From assembly GCF_035083965.1 (NCBI RefSeq), contig NC_089728.1, positions 17,857,955 through 17,921,954 on the forward strand: a stretch of DNA of 64,000 nucleotides, written 5' to 3'. Of the stretch, positions 1 through 33,800 are shown one piece after another. Origin of the DNA: Branchiostoma lanceolatum (lineage: Eukaryota > Chordata > Leptocardii > Amphioxiformes > Branchiostomatidae). The notes beneath the pieces are model-generated. The model did no database searches. It was not told the origin of the DNA and saw nothing but the letters and a program-made list of their open reading frames with translations. Position 1 is the stretch's first letter; every line of letters begins with the position of its first letter. Position numbers and translations under genes: made by a program.

Positions 1-179
1 GTAAGTTTTTTAAATTTGTAACATCATTGAATTGTATCTAACGTTTTAGCTAAAATGTCATGATGTTACTTTTATGTCATAACTTACTAATGATGTTCAG
101 GCCAAAATTTTCCATACCATACACTACAGTAGCACTTTGCTCATTGCACAAGTAACTATTTCTTTTAAAAGCATCATAA

Positions 180-520
180 AGAAAGCATGTCCCCATGGCG
201 CAGATGGTAACGCAATCCCGCTGCTTCGCCATCTGGATCAAATTCCGTGGATCCTAGGGCCCAAGTTTGATCTTAGACCGGACATGTTGTAAGGGATTGC
301 ATTCGTCATTTAGGATAGTGACGTAAAGCCGGCGGCCCCGTGTATGAGGGAGCTTCAAGCGTCAAACCTCTGCACGCCAAAGAACCCAACACACATTGAG
401 AAGAGTAGGGGTGACCCGGTGTGCTTGGCCAAAAATGTGAGCCATAGTAAAGCCGCATTGCACTACTAGCTCAGTCTGAGGTTCGACCGCTTTACCTTTA
501 CCTTTGCAGTAACATCACAT
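180..520 (+). repeat. tRNA-derived SINE in the IFT27 intron
   Basis: The head has a pol III A-box (TGGCGCAGATGGTAACGC) and a B-box-like GGATCAAATTCC about 35 bases on. A body and a (CTTTAC)-type tail follow, ending near 515. Body pieces beginning 'aaagaacccaacacac' recur at 1766-1850, 34955-35045 and, more weakly, 62170-62260, so this is a dispersed family. The element stops about 50 bases before the IFT27 exon. Confidence 0.6.
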
Positions 521-568
521 CATATTAAAGCTAATGGCACCCCCCCTAAATGATCATTGTCTCTGCAG

Positions 569-1605
569 ACGTTCCACAGCGATGGGTCCCACTTCCCCAA
601 GAGTTACACCATGACGGAGGGCGTGGAGGTGTGCGTCAAGTCTGTCGTCATACCGGACACCAGCGATACCGTGGAGCTGGTCATCTTCGACTCCGCGGGA
701 AAAGAGATCTTCTACGACCACGTGAAGAAGAACTGGGACCACCCGTCCGTCGTGTGTCTGGTGTTCGACCTGTCCAGCGAACCTTCATTTCACGGGTGTG
801 TAATTGTTGCTGCAAAATCGGTCATTGTTTCCGCTAGATGGGTATTTAGGCCTTTCCAGTTACGTTCCTGAAAAAATAGGGATTCCCTGTTATTTTACTT
901 TTTAGATTTCAACTGATTAGAAATGCATCAGGCACTGGTATTTTCAACATCATATTGTAATTATACAGAAAAAGTATATCAATAAAGTGGACAAATATTT
1001 TGAGGGGCATTCAATATATTTTTTTCCAGAACATCAACATGCATCCCTCAATACTTCAGAAAAATGTGCCTGAGTTGCATGAAAATTATGTAGTTTAGGC
1101 CATATCTACACGTAGTTTTGAGTAATAAAATTTGGCTCTCAAAATGTGAGGAAATAGTTTTCCATTGGGCTGGAAATTCTAAAATTTTGTGGGGAGCATG
1201 CCCTCGGACTACTTTAGGACACTTGCACATTGTTTTCCCCCCGTCTTTCTGTTTGATTGACATTGTTCCTATTCTTCTGTTGAGGATTCATTTGGACAGC
1301 ATTCTGAAAACTGTTTTTATCCCGTTCATCCCCCTAGTTGCTCCAAATGGTTGGAACGGATTCGCTCGCAGAAGCCTGAAATCGTTCTACCTGGCGTCCT
1401 GATCGGCAACAAACTCGACCTGGAGCAGCGGAGAACGGTCACGCCGAAGTTCCCCACGGAGTTCGCCTCCTCCCACGGTCTGGAGTACTTTGAATGCTCC
1501 GCCAAGGAACAACAGAACGTTGAGGCTCCGTTTTACTACTTAGCTCAAGAGTTTTACAAGATGTATCAGATGAAAGCTGAGGCCATCACAACTTTGGCAA
1601 TGTAA
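569..1605 (+). CDS. IFT27: IFT27 (RABL4), Rab-like small GTPase of the IFT-B complex, 3' exons only
   Basis: Small GTPase that pairs with IFT25 in the intraflagellar transport B complex and helps export BBSome cargo from cilia. Two exons are visible: 569-795 (acceptor tctctgcag, donor gtgtgt) and 1338-1605 (acceptor ccctag, stop TAA 1603-1605), joining in phase 2 to rebuild a Gly codon. The 164 residues seen carry G3 (DSAG), G4 (NKLD) and G5 (CSAKE). Vertebrate IFT27 is about 186 aa, so roughly 22 N-terminal residues with the P-loop (G1) lie off the left edge. The first residues seen (TFHSDGSHF) match the segment just after the P-loop helix. Base 1 of the window reads GTAAGT, a good donor, so the preceding exon may end exactly at the edge. 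Identification rests on family recall and end-to-end similarity. Confidence 0.93.
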
Positions 1606-1698
1606 TATTAGCTGTTTCACGTAGAAACTTTATTTGTAAATTTACAATACTTTATGAGCTTTAAGTAAAAAAATGTTGATATTTTGTTGGAAGTCAGA

Positions 1699-1704
1699 AA
1701 TAAA
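1699..1704 (+). terminator. Polyadenylation signal for IFT27
   Basis: AATAAA lies 94 bases after the IFT27 stop codon, followed by T/GT-rich sequence (gtctgtctggtg), as expected for a cleavage and polyadenylation site. Confidence 0.6.
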
Positions 1705-1765
1705 GTCTGTCTGGTGAAAATTAATTGATTATTTCGTGACAATTTTTGTACAGTATATGTACTTC

Positions 1766-1850
1766 AGTCTGTAAAAGAACCCAACACACTTATCAAGAAT
1801 ATTAGGCACGATCCGGCATGCCGTAGCAAAGCTGCATTACACTAATAGCT
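1766..1850 (+). repeat. SINE body fragment
   Basis: Degraded copy of the SINE body seen at 380-470 (aaagaacccaacacac, then 'aaagctgcattacac' against 'aaagccgcattgcac'). It has no promoter head. Confidence 0.45.
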
Positions 1851-2753
1851 AACAAAAAAGCGTCATGCTTTGTGTATTACATGTAGTATTTGCAACGTTG
1901 GACCAACTTAATATTACTGATAAATTTCAAACCTCCATGTATAACATGGCTTTTGCACAAACCCAGTTTATTAGGTCATCTGTCTGCCTGTACAGCTCAT
2001 ATCAGCATTATTGACCCTGACAAAAAAACTTTTTGGAGAAATATTATGTAATTTAGTTATCTTAATGTAACTTTTTAGGAATACGAACTGAAAGTTTACA
2101 TGTATATTGATTGTACAACCTTACTGTACATTTGTGAATGTGTGTGAAAATTTAGTTGAGACGATATATCTTCAATAGTTTACTAAGTACTTTGCACCTA
2201 TTTTTTGATGGTCAAGAACCTTACGTCATGTAGGGGTATTGAAGAAATTTACGAAACATTCCACCATTGTTGTGTAAATATTCTTAATGAGATTAAAAAT
2301 GAGAATACCTTTGCTATGTAGACATGTCTGTTTATATTTACAAGGGAACAGCAAGTAAATTTTATGGATGACATCATCTACAGACCCCAAATCGCATGCT
2401 TAACAAAAAAAAACAACAACACGCTTTTAACCTTTAGCACAGAAGTAGCCGTTTGGCACCCGATTCCCTACTGGTTACAGAGTTAGGCAGCAGGGAGAAG
2501 GTTAAAATAGATTATTTCCGAAAGTCTACAGCCAATTGCAAATGTTTTTACGACTTCTCTGAAACATGGTATAGTGCCAACAGACCTAAAGATAGCAAAC
2601 GCTTTACCACTACAACAAACAATAAACTATAAACAACAACACAAGATGTCTGGAGGTCAACAATCCATGAAATATGGACTTATATTTAATCAAACTTTCC
2701 CTGGACAGTTGTGATAATTCATAGTCATAGAACAGTGAAAATAGCTACATTTA

Positions 2754-2959
2754 GGCCACACCAATTTAATTTCTTGGTTAACGGATTTAGCACAACAAAA
2801 AATCATGAAAACAGAAGGTTGGGGCGAAAACTTGCACCTGACCCTGTTCACTCCCTGAAACTGTGTGCACCAAAGCACAAACTTTCCTCTGAGATTTGAT
2901 TTTCCAATTTGGCATGTTTTTAAAAATTCCGTTAACTAAGAAATTAAAATGGTTTGGCC
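2754..2959. mobile_element. PIF/Harbinger-like MITE, family C copy 1
   Basis: Terminal inverted repeats begin GGCCACACCAATTTAATTTC on the left and end as their near complement on the right (gaaattaaaatggtttggcc). The element is flanked by TTA on both sides (2751-2753 and 2960-2962). The 3-bp TTA/TAA duplication and GGCC ends are typical of PIF/Harbinger elements. No transposase is present. The internal body (gaaaacagaaggttgggg) is shared with 7141-7365, 45863-46094 and a left-truncated copy at 3105-3320. Confidence 0.75.
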
Positions 2960-3104
2960 TTACTGTCATACATGTACTGGTAGCTACATGTACACATGTA
3001 TAAATACTAGATCAGAAAAGGAGCACCAATTTTGCACCCAATTTATCAAACACATGGCAACAATAAAACTTAATGCACTTTGCATTTCCTAAGGCAACAT
3101 TAAT

Positions 3105-3320
3105 TTTATTTCTTGGCTCCTGGGCATTTTAATCTAAAATGTTAGCAATATAACATTATTTTAAGACAGAAGGCTGGGGTGAAAACTTGCACCCGACCCT
3201 GTTCTGTGCATCAAAGTACAGACTTTCCCCTCAGACTCTGTTTTCATGTTGATATTACAATCTTGCATTATTGTTTTTAATTCTGACAACCAAGAAATTA
3301 AACTGGCGAGGCCTAAAGAA
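3105..3320. mobile_element. Family C MITE, left-truncated copy
   Basis: It shares the family C body (gacagaaggctggggtgaaaa) and the right end (ccaagaaattaaactggcga, then ggcctaa). The left inverted repeat is lost; only a tttatttcttggct remnant remains near 3109. Confidence 0.55.
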
Positions 3321-4056
3321 CAGCAGTGGCAAAAGTAGACGATGTGTAGAAATACACCAAAACAGAAGAATTATCAACAATCATCAAAAATCTGTGTTTG
3401 TTACGTGGCATTCACAACATTCAAAAACTAAAATCATCAACTTGCAAGCAGCAAAATACATAGGGTGTTGCATAGTAAATACATGTATATGTCATGTATG
3501 GTGCAAGAAAACTAGACCTATAATAAACGGTGTCACACACCTACTTTTACACAAACGGATGCATAAATAGATGAATACATAGAACTGTACAATCATACAT
3601 GCTCAGCAGAAAAAGTAAAATATAATTCATATTCTATAAGCTTAATATGAAACAAAATATGCACCTGTTTAACCATCAGCAGCATTTAAAACACAACAAA
3701 ATTACACCATTTTTGGAACTGTAAGAAAAAGCGATGACTGCTAAATTTCATTTTAATTTTTACAAGCTAAAAAAGCAAACAATTTCAGTAATGTGGAAGA
3801 TAGAAATAGATTTAAGAAAAACAGCTTAAATTCCCAAAATTCTACTCTATACAAAATACAGACATGGACATTGTATTGCTGGTATTGAACACTTTGTGAT
3901 CACAAAAATGTGGCTTTACAAAATTAAAGTAATGTGTGAACCAGCACACTGGAAAAATTAATCTAAAAGTTTTGGGTGCTCTACAAACTCTTTCTGTAGT
4001 TTTTAATAAGAACAAAAATGTGAGATTGTCGCCCGAACTTCAAAACAAATTTTGTA

Positions 4057-4293
4057 TACTGTAATTCTTGTTTCTTTCACTGTAACTTTATGTTCACTGT
4101 TTTCGCGGTCACCTGAATGTGTACCATGAACTTATCATCACTGTGAAAAAAACTGTTGTTATTATTTATGATTCCTTCACACATCGGTTCTGTAAATCAT
4201 GTGCCGCCACCGTGAAGTTAAAGTTCAGTGAAAATGTCAATTTTTCTTACACTGTGCAATTTTGCTACCGTGAAAATAAAATGAATTACAGTA
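4057..4293. mobile_element. TA-flanked palindromic MITE, family B copy 1
   Basis: Ends TACTGTAATTCTTG and ATGAATTACAGTA are inverted repeats flanked by TA. The interior is built of inverted motifs such as 'tttatgttcactg' and 'accgtgaa'. Related copies lie at 24509-24784 and 49573-49804. The rest of 1705-5000 shows AT-rich intergenic DNA without a recognisable gene. Confidence 0.65.
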
Positions 4294-5017
4294 CAGAAAA
4301 TTAGTTTGAGTTATAGGTGTCCAACAAGAAGTAATTGGACAAACAAGATGCATTCATGGTATCTATACATTTCAAATGATAATAAGTTTACAACTTGAAT
4401 GATGCTAATGGTACAACTTCAATAAATGATTGTAAACACCACTCATTTGATTGATTTCAATATAAAAAATTCCTTAAAATTGGATTTTTTGGAACATTTG
4501 AGTGTTACATCAACAATAGCTGCCTACAAATACAAACTTTTTTCCTTAAAAGGGGATACAGTTCTAAATATTATATAAACGATTAAAAAAATGTCTGATA
4601 AAAATACAGATGTTGAAAACTTTCACTGACAAGAACCGATGACTACAAAGACTTTCATTTTACCATTTTGATTTCCTTTGGCAGTGGATTTTGATTCACT
4701 CTGGTTATAGTTTGTACTTCCGGCATGTATCTGCCAATTGTTATGGATGTAATATCTGGTGGCAAGACTATGATATATATATAAAGATGCGACATCAAAT
4801 CGATGTTTGGCAAGACTTATACTCCATAACAAATGGCATTCACACAAACATTTCTATTTGCACAGTGAAGTTGACATGACACATTCCCAAACACATTGCA
4901 AAGAAGATATTTAACCAGACTTTAGAATGAACATATCAAGTACATCATATCTTCTATAACAAAACAGTTCCTGAGCCAATGTACATGTATTCATTGACAA
5001 GTTTCTCTTCTTTTAGT

Positions 5018-5116
5018 GAAAGCCACAAAACATTTGGTGAAAGCTACAAAACATTTGGTGAAAGCTACAAAACATTTGGTGAAAGCTACAAAACATTTGG
5101 TGAAAGCTACAAAACG
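5018..5116. repeat. 21-bp tandem repeat, about 5 copies
   Basis: The unit GAAAGCTACAAAACATTTGGT is repeated nearly perfectly, with one C/T difference in the first copy. It lies about 200 bases beyond the CEP89 stop codon, so it probably falls in the CEP89 3' UTR. One half-unit recurs at 5225-5245. Confidence 0.85.
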
Positions 5117-5314
5117 GTATGTAGAACTGAGCTAGTCACAAAACTGGAATGTTGCTGTAAAATTGAAAAAGAGCTACTTAATCTGTCACTTTCAAAAGAG
5201 GTGGTGATTTGAGTCGGAGACCAAAACATTTTGTGAAAGCTACAAACAGTATGTAGAACTGAGCCTAAAAGTCACAAAACTAGAATGTTTCTCTAAAATT
5301 GAATTAAATCTGTT

Positions 5315-27472
<22,158 letters not shown>

Positions 27473-27506
27473 GTTGAAACGGCCCGTATGGTTAGAACAT
27501 GCGCGC

Positions 27507-27518
27507 TACGCGCATGCC
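27507..27518. promoter_or_regulatory. NRF1-like GC palindrome upstream of CEP89
   Basis: The run ATGCGCGCTACGCGCAT pairs ATGCGCG with CGCGCAT, and CGCGCATGCCCA differs from the NRF1 consensus at one core base. It lies 35-46 bases before the CEP89 start codon. This is a motif match only. Confidence 0.35.
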
Positions 27519-27534
27519 CAAACGAAGCTAATTA

Positions 27535-27548
27535 GTTGCTATGGCAAC
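27535..27548 (-). promoter_or_regulatory. RFX X-box upstream of CEP89
   Basis: GTTGCTATGGCAAC fits the X-box (GTNRCC, 0-3 nt, RGYAAC) with one mismatch in one half-site, two-base spacing and near-perfect dyad symmetry. It ends 63 bases upstream of the ATG at 27472. RFX factors drive ciliary genes through X-boxes near the start site, which fits the role of CEP89. Confidence 0.65.
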
Positions 27549-27770
27549 GGGTGTTAAATGACAATACAAGTAGGTGATGATTTATTGGGTGACTGGGCGG
27601 GCTAGAAATTGATTGAGCGGTGCAAAATATATAATAGAACATGGTTTTAATTAGGCCGTGTTGATTTGATTATATGGATGACATCTTCTGGGGACCCCAA
27701 ACTGGTGCGAGCGTGTGAATAAAAAGAAGTTTAGATTATGAAAAAAAGTTGTCTTCATTGTGAAATCTAC

Positions 27771-27863
27771 ATAACATAACATAACATAACATAACATAAC
27801 ATAACATAACATAACATAACATAACGTAACGTAACGTAACGTAACATAACATAACATAACATA
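27771..27863. repeat. (ATAAC)n pentanucleotide microsatellite
   Basis: About 18 units, mostly ACATA phase, with a central block of four CGTAA variants. It lies inside the outer Harbinger-like element. Confidence 0.9.
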
Positions 27864-28804
27864 GTCATACATGGTCAGGAAGGATGAACAAAATAAGACA
27901 CACAGCCTATGTTTTGTTCTTTCACATCTTCTTCCTTGACTTTGGAATTGACTTGATATATTTTTTTGTAATTTAGGCCAGAGCAATTGATTTTGTTGCT
28001 TCTCCCAATAGCCTGACCTGTTTTTCCCATTTTGAAAAAAAAAAAAATTGGGTCACTATTCCCATTCACAAATTTTAACTCCCAATTCTACTAACATTAT
28101 CTGTTGGTTGTAAAACTCAATAGCCACCAAAATAGATTCTTAAGGCCTGCACATACTTAAAAAGTGTGGTCACATTGATCATAAGTTATAATTTTCCATT
28201 TATTAAAACTATTTCTCCATATCAATCCATATATTACATGGCAAAAGGTAATGTTGTTACTGAAAGAAATGGGTGCATTGCATAAGATGAGCAATACAAA
28301 GCTGAAACTTGAATAATCCTCTTATTCTTTATGTTATGTGTTAAACCCTTATCTTCACTATTTGCAAAAAATTTTAATTTTTTGCGTTTCGGCGCATGCG
28401 CGCCGGAACGCATTGTCCTGGCTTTTACCTTCAAGCAAGGAGGAAGGAACCAGGGAAGCTTGGTTCAACACTGTGTCGCACACAATAAGACCTTATATGG
28501 CAATACGTTCTCAAATCCTTGTATAGCCGTTGCCTTATATGGCAAGAGAGCACGAAAATGCAGGCAGGCTAGATTTGCATGTGACACAGGACGGCGACCG
28601 CATGTAACTGCTACAACTGTTCGGAAATATCATTGCATTGTGGTTTCGGACTTTGATATCCTGAAAAATGACCATATTACATCTATTCCACAAGATTGCA
28701 GAAGAAAAAAAATGATTTCGTCAAGAAAACGACCAAAAATCGGCATAAATGATACCATATAGTGAGGTTATAGCATTACGTCCAGAGTGGATAGTTACGT
28801 ACCG

Positions 28805-28870
28805 CAGCTTGGCCGATCTGGCAACGCGAAGCACTTCTGACCCAGAAGATCCGGGTTCGTGTCCGTGCAT
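28805..28870 (+). repeat. tRNA-like SINE head
   Basis: A-box-like TGGCCGATCTGGCAACGC, a stem-loop CTTC/TGACCCA/GAAG in the anticodon-arm position, and B-box GGTTCGTGTCC. No acceptor stem pairing is seen, so it is called a SINE head, not a functional tRNA. Confidence 0.45.
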
Positions 28871-30599
28871 AGATTTTTTTTCTTTTTAGATATTGAATAT
28901 CAAAAATATATATTGATATTATATTAATCTATCAATATCATATTTATGAATATCATTTTTTTTCATTAATAAATAAAGAAATATTTTATATTTGTTATTT
29001 TTAAATATTCATTTAATATATACAAGGCCTTTGTCTTATGAACAGGACTTCATAGATTCCAAACCCGGCATTCGAATTTTTCTGTTCATTGTAATGGAAA
29101 ATACCGTGCAGCGGCTCCTATGCGCGGTAAGATGATTCTTGCAAAACACTCGCCACTAAACTTCTATCCCCGATGTAAACAGAGGCTCTTGATGTTGTTT
29201 GCAAAACAGCGATTCTTTGTTACAGTAGCAAATGCTCCATTGTTCAGTATCGACTTCATTCAGACAACACGGACGTGGAAAGTGGCGCCCCTCGGCACAA
29301 AACTATGGGAATTTTCATGAATTTTAGCAAAATTACCCAGGAAAATAAGGAAGAAATGTTGTAAATGCGGAAACCAGAATAATACGGATGAGGTAGCTGT
29401 TGATTTGTTTGACATTTGGTAGTCATTTTAGATAGAACCTTAGCTGTTATGAACTTCTATTTCACTTAATTACCATAGTGCTGATGATTCAATGGTGCTT
29501 TTTCAAATTTTATGTTTTATTGCGTGCCATGTACATAATTACATTGATAGCTTTTATAATGAGCCTATTATACATTTTACAAATAAGTACAAGTTGTAGG
29601 CCAAGACCAGCTTTTTCAAAAGCACTTAAGTTAAGTGACGTAACTTCAAAATTGCTTTCCCCAATCTGCCTTTCTCTATTAAAACAGTACTCATTTCCCA
29701 AAATGACAATTTTTCTTATAGACTGAACAGCCCTTGAGTGACTTCCTCTGGCAGATTTTACTTCAAGTAAAGGGAAAAGACAATTCACACTTATAAACGT
29801 AGCCGAAACGCCAGCTTTTTTTAAAAGCTCTTGTTTAATTTTCTATTTTTTTCCCTGTCCCTCCAATTTTTTCTGAAAAAATCCGAGAAGCAACAAATTA
29901 AATTGGTGTGGCCTTAAGTATATTTTCTCATTTTGCAGCTGCTTTGTACGATTTACAGTAACGTTATGGCTGTTTAAAAAAAAAAGTTTTCAGAAAACTT
30001 TTTTTTTAACAGACGAAAATTGATGCGTGTGCGGATGTCATCCATATAATCAAATTCACATGGCCTTAGTAAGAGAAAACATTTGAAACCATATACAGCA
30101 ATGTGTCTATCTAATAGAAAGCACATAAAAAGTCAATACAACTTTTTAAAGTTGACAACTTTTTAATAATTTGACATGACCTCGGGTCTGAACAGGTCGG
30201 GGATATATATACATTTCACTTGTCAAAGATAAGAGACTTCTTCAGGGCCATAAAGTTTTAAAGGATTAAAAATGCCGATGGATTATTAATATGACCTACT
30301 GTTACATTCTGTATAAGAAAATATGATATTTTTAGCACATTTCTCAGACATATATATTCAGATGACAAAATTACATGTTGACATCAAATGCCTGTGCTCT
30401 GCAAATGAAGCTACCGGCGCCCTGGGCGATTCAATACTATCTTGCAGGGTCCTGAGTGAAGTCCAAGATATTAATTATTATGTCTATAATTATGTTCCTT
30501 TTAATCTTGCAGTCTGTATATATGTCTGTATTTGTATGTAAGATGAACCCTGTAATACAAGACTAAGTCGTGATATGACTGAAGGGTATCGTAATAAAC

Positions 30600-30700
30600 A
30601 AATAAATGAAGCCTTTAGGGGCGAGTACGCCCCAATCCCAATCTGCATGGCTTGGGAATCCAACACGCTAACCACTAGGCTAAAAGGTCCGGACCAGTTA
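30600..30700 (-). repeat. tRNA-derived SINE fragment, minus strand
   Basis: Minus-strand TAGCCTAGTGGTTAGCGTGT is a good pol III A-box, followed by 'tggattcccaagcc'. It lies just beyond the CCNDBP1 stop codon and may be in its 3' UTR. Confidence 0.45.
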
Positions 30701-30845
30701 GACTGGTCAGTTAGTGGAGGTTGACCCCCACTGTTACACTACTCCCCCTTTTCTTTTTAGACTCGTCCTGAGTCTCCGAGTACGACATCTCTGCTGTTAC
30801 AGTTGTACAGTATCTCCATCCAGCCATAGGAGAGCAGAAGTGACA

Positions 30846-33800
30846 TCATGAAGAGTTGTGGTCCTGTGTAAGGTCTCTGACTTTGTCTACGTTATGATCC
30901 ACAGCGTTCTGTAGGAACTGTAGCCACGACGCGTCAGCCTCCGAGGTGAAATGTGAGGACCTGTATGGCCAGAGAAATCATGCTTATTTGTAAACAAATA
31001 CACGGTGTTGTATTTCATTTATGTCATACCCACCCGAAAAAACACACATTTCAATGAGAAGTGCGCCAGAAGTTGAGAGAGTGTCCTTGAACAAAAACTT
31101 GTATCAACATTGATTCCAACCTCCGAATCCGGTATTCGAATCCTCGACAGCGGCGCAACTGGCGCACACAAAATGCATTCTAAATATTCTATGGAAGCCC
31201 GTGTGATACAAGTAGGACCCCGTGTGATAAGGAAAATTATTTATCACACGATGCGGAACATCCGTATCCAACATTTTCGTGGCCCAGGTATGTCATAAAG
31301 GCTTTTACCCTGGCACATGTTGGTATAGAGATACTGTAAATGCATTTAAGTTTGCATGGTTTTGCGGTAGGGAGAAAATTGAGTGTTTGTGGTTTTGAGT
31401 TCGTGTTTAAGACAATAGTAGACAAGGGGATAGGGCGCCAAAAAATTTTGTGGTCGTTTTAAGTTTGCGGCGAAGAGTTTACCGCAAAAACAGTGAACAT
31501 AAAACCATCGCGAACATTTCCGCATTTACAGTATTTCAGAGACAGTAGTGTACCTGCGATGAATTGCAATCATGAATGATTGCTTAAAAAAGACCAGAAA
31601 TAATCAACAACAACAGAAACAACAAATTGAAAGTTCTCATGATACTTACTTTGCCATATCCAAAAGGTTCTTGAGTACACCGGAAAGTGCTAGGGCCTAT
31701 GAAAAGATAACAAAAAGTTTCATTAAAACCCAAAAGAAAAACATCTTCAAATTCTGTATCTCAGAGTCTACCAAATTTAAATGAAGTGCCAATTGCTAAT
31801 AGACTTTTTAAGCATTTCTAAAAATAAAATTTGAAAAATGAAAAAATGTAATTAAAAAAATCTAAAAAAAAATTAAGAAAACATGAAATTCACAAAAATG
31901 AAAAATGGAATAAAAGAATGACAAAAAAAGAAAAAAATATGAAATTCGAAAAAATTAAAAGATGAAATTAAAAAAAAATGAAAAAAATGGAGAAAAAATG
32001 ATATCTTGAAGCGGTTCCATTGGAATGTTACAAAGTAGAAAAAGAAAGTCTTACATTTGTTCTGACTGCAGAGTGGTCCATGGGTGGGTATAGCGACAAC
32101 ACTGTATCATCAACTCTGGAGAAAAATAGCAAAGACATTAGACTTACACTTCCAAGATGATGAACATCTACAACAACCTTCATATGACAAGAGAGTGACA
32201 CTGTATGGCATATCAAGTTCGCATTGAAATAAGTTTGTGCTCAGAAGGTGGACGTCAAAAACGCAAACATAAAATCAACGAGAACATAAATATGCTTGCA
32301 GTAATAATGACAAAAAATTACTGAAGGCAAATCATGGCATCATATTCAACTCCATACACAGCAAAACAAACTTACTGCGGACTTGTTTGGTGCACCACAT
32401 CCGCGATGTCATCCAACTGTGCTATTCTTTCCACAGCATCACATTTCCCGCCAGTCTTCACAGCAATAGATATTTTCTTCAGACAGGCCTTGGAAGCTTT
32501 GACCAATCCCAGACAGGGTGCCATCAAAGCCTTGTCAGACTCTGCCCAAGACTCCTCATTGTTGTCTTGGTCTTCTGGGTCTTCCATCTGTAGTTGATCT
32601 AGTGCTGTTATACCTCCAGCATCATCGTCTCTGGCCTTTAAGAAGAAAGAAGACAGACTATTAGCTAGCAGGGCATCAGGGCGTCTTTTAGACACCCTAC
32701 ACTAAGAAAACAAAGAAATTAGAAGCCCTCCTTTTGCAGGGGAAACCCAGAGGACGCCCTGTTTCAAATCCCTGGTAAGTACAAACATATGTACATCTGT
32801 TCCCCCCACATACAATGCCACTGTTATTTTTTCCTCCAACCAGACACTGGGACATATAAATTACTTGACATGCAAAGCTACTAGGCAATAGTTAATCCAT
32901 AGAGCCCATTGGGAAGTTTGGTACCAAAAGGTTGCCCCCCCCCCCAAAAAAAAAAAAATTGGTACACCCTCTCTATAAACCCTACTAAAATCCTATCAAA
33001 GATTTAAACCTAAAACTTGGTCACTGGCCAGAAAAGAAGACCACAGAAACTGCCTATAATAAGCGAGAAGTGCTATTCATGAAAGAGCGTACAGTTCAAA
33101 GTTAATGAACAGCATGAGGTTTTTCATACCAATGTTCGACAGAGATATTCTTTACCTCCTCAATTTCCTGAAGTGCATCTTGAACAAGACTAGTGGTGTT
33201 TTTGATGATCAGTAGTGTTGCCTCTTTGTTGTCTATTTCCGGAAAGAACAGAGATATTGTTAGAATATCTACTGTAAATGCAGAAATGTTTGTGAGGATT
33301 ATATTTCAAGGTAGGGAGAGAATGGAGTGTTCGCGGTGGTTTTGAGTTCCTGTTTGAAACAGTAGTAGCACTACAGTCACACAATGGAATGGCCTTTTGT
33401 AGTGGCTTTAAATGAAAACTGTGAACATAAAACCACCGCGAACAATTCTGCATTTACAGTACTAGTACTTCATCATTACAACAGCCCTGTCCTTAGTGCT
33501 GAAAATTCCTGTCTTTGGTACTGAAAGCTTATCATTACATCACCTTTGTCTCTGCTACTAGTGTTAAATGATTTTGCCCCTGGTGTTGAAAAACCCTCAT
33601 TTTGATAGTCTAGTCTCTGTTGCTGAACAAGTCATACTATTTGCACTTGAGTGTTTGCTTCTAATTGCAACAATTACAATAGAATTGTGTCATATGCTAA
33701 TGAACTTCATGTGGTGTACAAGAGATAAAGGAAATTGTGATATTTTTCACCTTTCGGAAGTCGCGAAAAGTGATCGCAACATTCCCACACACTTCCAGTT

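Larger units (their letters stand above)
27651..30068. mobile_element. PIF/Harbinger-like element 27654-30065 enclosing a second one
   Basis: Outer ends GGCCGTGTTGATTTGATTAT and the complement of GGCCATGTGAATTTGATTAT are flanked by TTA at 27651-27653 and 30066-30068. An inner element, 27976-29913, has ends GGCCAGAGCAATTGATTTTG and the complement of GGCCACACCAATTTAATTTG, also TTA-flanked (27973-27975, 29914-29916). No transposase is recognised; a 143-codon open frame at 28331-28762 resembles nothing I know. This pair occupies most of the gap between CEP89 and CCNDBP1. Confidence 0.65.

Noticed and set aside
3271-3570. 99-codon plus-strand open frame
   Set aside because: Spans the end of a family C MITE and AT-rich intergenic DNA; no coding features.
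28331-28762. 143-codon open frame in the Harbinger-like region
   Set aside because: No domain recognised and no splice or start support. Kept only as a note under the transposon.
28805-28870. Functional tRNA gene
   Set aside because: Promoter boxes are present, but acceptor-stem pairing is absent and position 33 of the putative anticodon loop is not T.
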